Source: [Clostridium] ultunense DSM 10521 (lineage in GTDB: Bacteria > Bacillota > Clostridia > Tissierellales > Tepidimicrobiaceae). Taken from it: 64,000 nt of DNA. Shown here one piece after another: positions 63,132-64,000 of this stretch (the first letter of the stretch is position 1; the number at the start of each line of letters is the position of its first letter). The notes below the pieces were generated by a model that saw only the letters and a list, made by a program, of their open reading frames with translations, made no database searches and was not told the origin of the DNA. Both the position numbers and the translations under genes were made by a program. Where the stretch lies: positions 751,674 to 815,673 of the forward strand of contig NZ_AZSU01000002.1 in NCBI RefSeq assembly GCF_000511955.1, read 5' to 3'.

Positions 63132-64000
63132 TTAGCATTCTTTTAAATATTCCTTCAATATCCGAATATACCTATTGGCTTCCCTCAATACATGATCTGC
63201 TAATAGAGGGCTCATTATGGATTTGATTTCACATGCTATTAGCCCTTTTGTGCTGGCAGTTTTAAATTCTTTAATTTCCTTAGTAGCTTTTAAATTTTCC
63301 TTAGTAATTTCACATATTTCTTCTTCCGAAGTCTCTTTAGTCTTTTCTAATAGTTTTTCAAATAGCTCTGCAAAGTCATTGGCTTTATGTAATAGTTCTT
63401 CTTCTGTAGGGTCCAAAAATCCTCTTATAAATTCTGCATGGTCTTCCATTATATGATCCCAGAATATTTCCTTTTCTAGGATATCTTTTTTTACTAACCT
63501 TCGTTCTTGAAGGTCTAATAAAGTTTTTAAATAGAATTTAGCTTCCCTATTAAGATGCTCTAGCATGTGGGGGTATATGAAGATGAATAGATTGCACTCT
63601 AAAAATTGAGCCAATACTTTTTCTTTGAATTTAATAATTTCTATTACTAAATTTATTATTCTGTTGTTTAAATCAAAAACATATCCTTCTAAACTAGCAG
63701 TATAACTAAAATCTGGATCAGAAACCAATTCTAGCTCAGAAGTAGTTATATCTTTGTCTATACAGACTCCAGTAAGGGATTCCGTTATGGTTTCTGCATC
63801 TAATGTGAAAGGTGTGACAAATTCATTGGACTCTATTGCTTCTTGGCTTATGGATTTATCGGATAAGGCAATTACCTCTCTCAGTATATCTTCAAAAGAT
63901 TTTTTAATACTATCTGCCTCTAGAATGTAATTACTATTTTTTACCGAAAGGCTAGCTTCCATTAGGATCATATGTTCCTTCATAATCCGACCAAAAAATA
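63132..64000 (-). CDS. DUF2935 family protein, second paralogue (5' end outside window)
   Basis: Minus strand. The frame is still open at the window edge, where it reads FFGRI before the first internal Met, exactly as in the paralogue. About 18 N-terminal residues are therefore missing. At least 289 residues are seen, with the same layout (KEHMILMEAS, then IFWDHIMEDHAEFIRGFLDP near 195). It is similar along its length to the gene at 62182, indicating tandem duplication. Confidence 0.9.
   Translation of the reverse strand, partial: FFGRIMKEHMILMEASLSVKNSNYILEADSIKKSFEDILREVIALSDKSISQEAIESNEFVTPFTLDAETITESLTGVCIDKDITTSELELVSDPDFSYTASLEGYVFDLNNRIINLVIEIIKFKEKVLAQFLECNLFIFIYPHMLEHLNREAKFYLKTLLDLQERRLVKKDILEKEIFWDHIMEDHAEFIRGFLDPTEEELLHKANDFAELFEKLLEKTKETSEEEICEITKENLKATKEIKEFKTASTKGLIACEIKSIMSPLLADHVLREANRYIRILKEYLKEC

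Overview
The window looks like chromosomal DNA of a strictly anaerobic, AT-rich, Gram-positive, amino-acid-fermenting bacterium of the Clostridia/Tissierellia type. The evidence is strong AGGAGG-like ribosome sites, many TTG/GTG starts, a CIRCE-controlled groESL, an EtfA carrying a ferredoxin domain, indolepyruvate:ferredoxin oxidoreductase, phosphotransbutyrylase/butyrate-kinase type genes and an NAD-type glutamate dehydrogenase. The species cannot be named from the sequence. No rRNA, tRNA or CRISPR array was seen.

1-13.0 kb is a catabolic region. It holds the end of etfB, a ferredoxin-fused etfA, a sigma-54-dependent activator, a sodium:amino-acid symporter, iorAB, a phosphate acyltransferase, a HisC-like aminotransferase, an acyl kinase and glutamate dehydrogenase. 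Two -24/-12 promoters (4121 and 5665) sit before the symporter and before iorA. Together these encode uptake, transamination, ferredoxin-linked oxidative decarboxylation and ATP-forming acid release, i.e. the oxidative branch of (probably aromatic) amino-acid fermentation.

13.0-32.1 kb is mostly housekeeping and transport. It holds an OGG-type glycosylase, a Bce-like two-component system with its ABC exporter, DUF554, groESL (with a repeat-like insert between the two genes), an FMN-binding protein with a flavodoxin, DUF523, a sulfurtransferase, a broken DUF4256 gene, azlCD, an ABC importer operon ending in DUF1847, and alanine dehydrogenase.

32.4-53.7 kb holds an AI-2E-type membrane protein, two ECF sigma/anti-sigma systems, a choloylglycine-hydrolase-like enzyme, two copper-amine-oxidase-N-domain secreted proteins, assorted hydrolases, a TetR-controlled ABC exporter with a tandem operator, and guaBA. 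A 38-nt promoter block is conserved in front of the first sigma operon, cobO and an NlpC/P60-like gene, and appears to define a small ECF regulon. GuaA lacks the glutaminase cysteine.

53.7-58.6 kb is a decayed accessory region. It holds an XRE-type regulator remnant, a HEPN-like remnant, a broken hsdM, a PIN-domain toxin-like pair, an internally deleted IS3-family element, a broken yjdF and an ABC-F gene collapsed to one ATPase domain behind two tandem terminator-like hairpins. 58.8-64 kb returns to intact genes: pirin, a DsrE-like protein under a CsoR/CstR-like operator, a DUF5052-like lipoprotein, and two tandem DUF2935 paralogues, the second running off the end.
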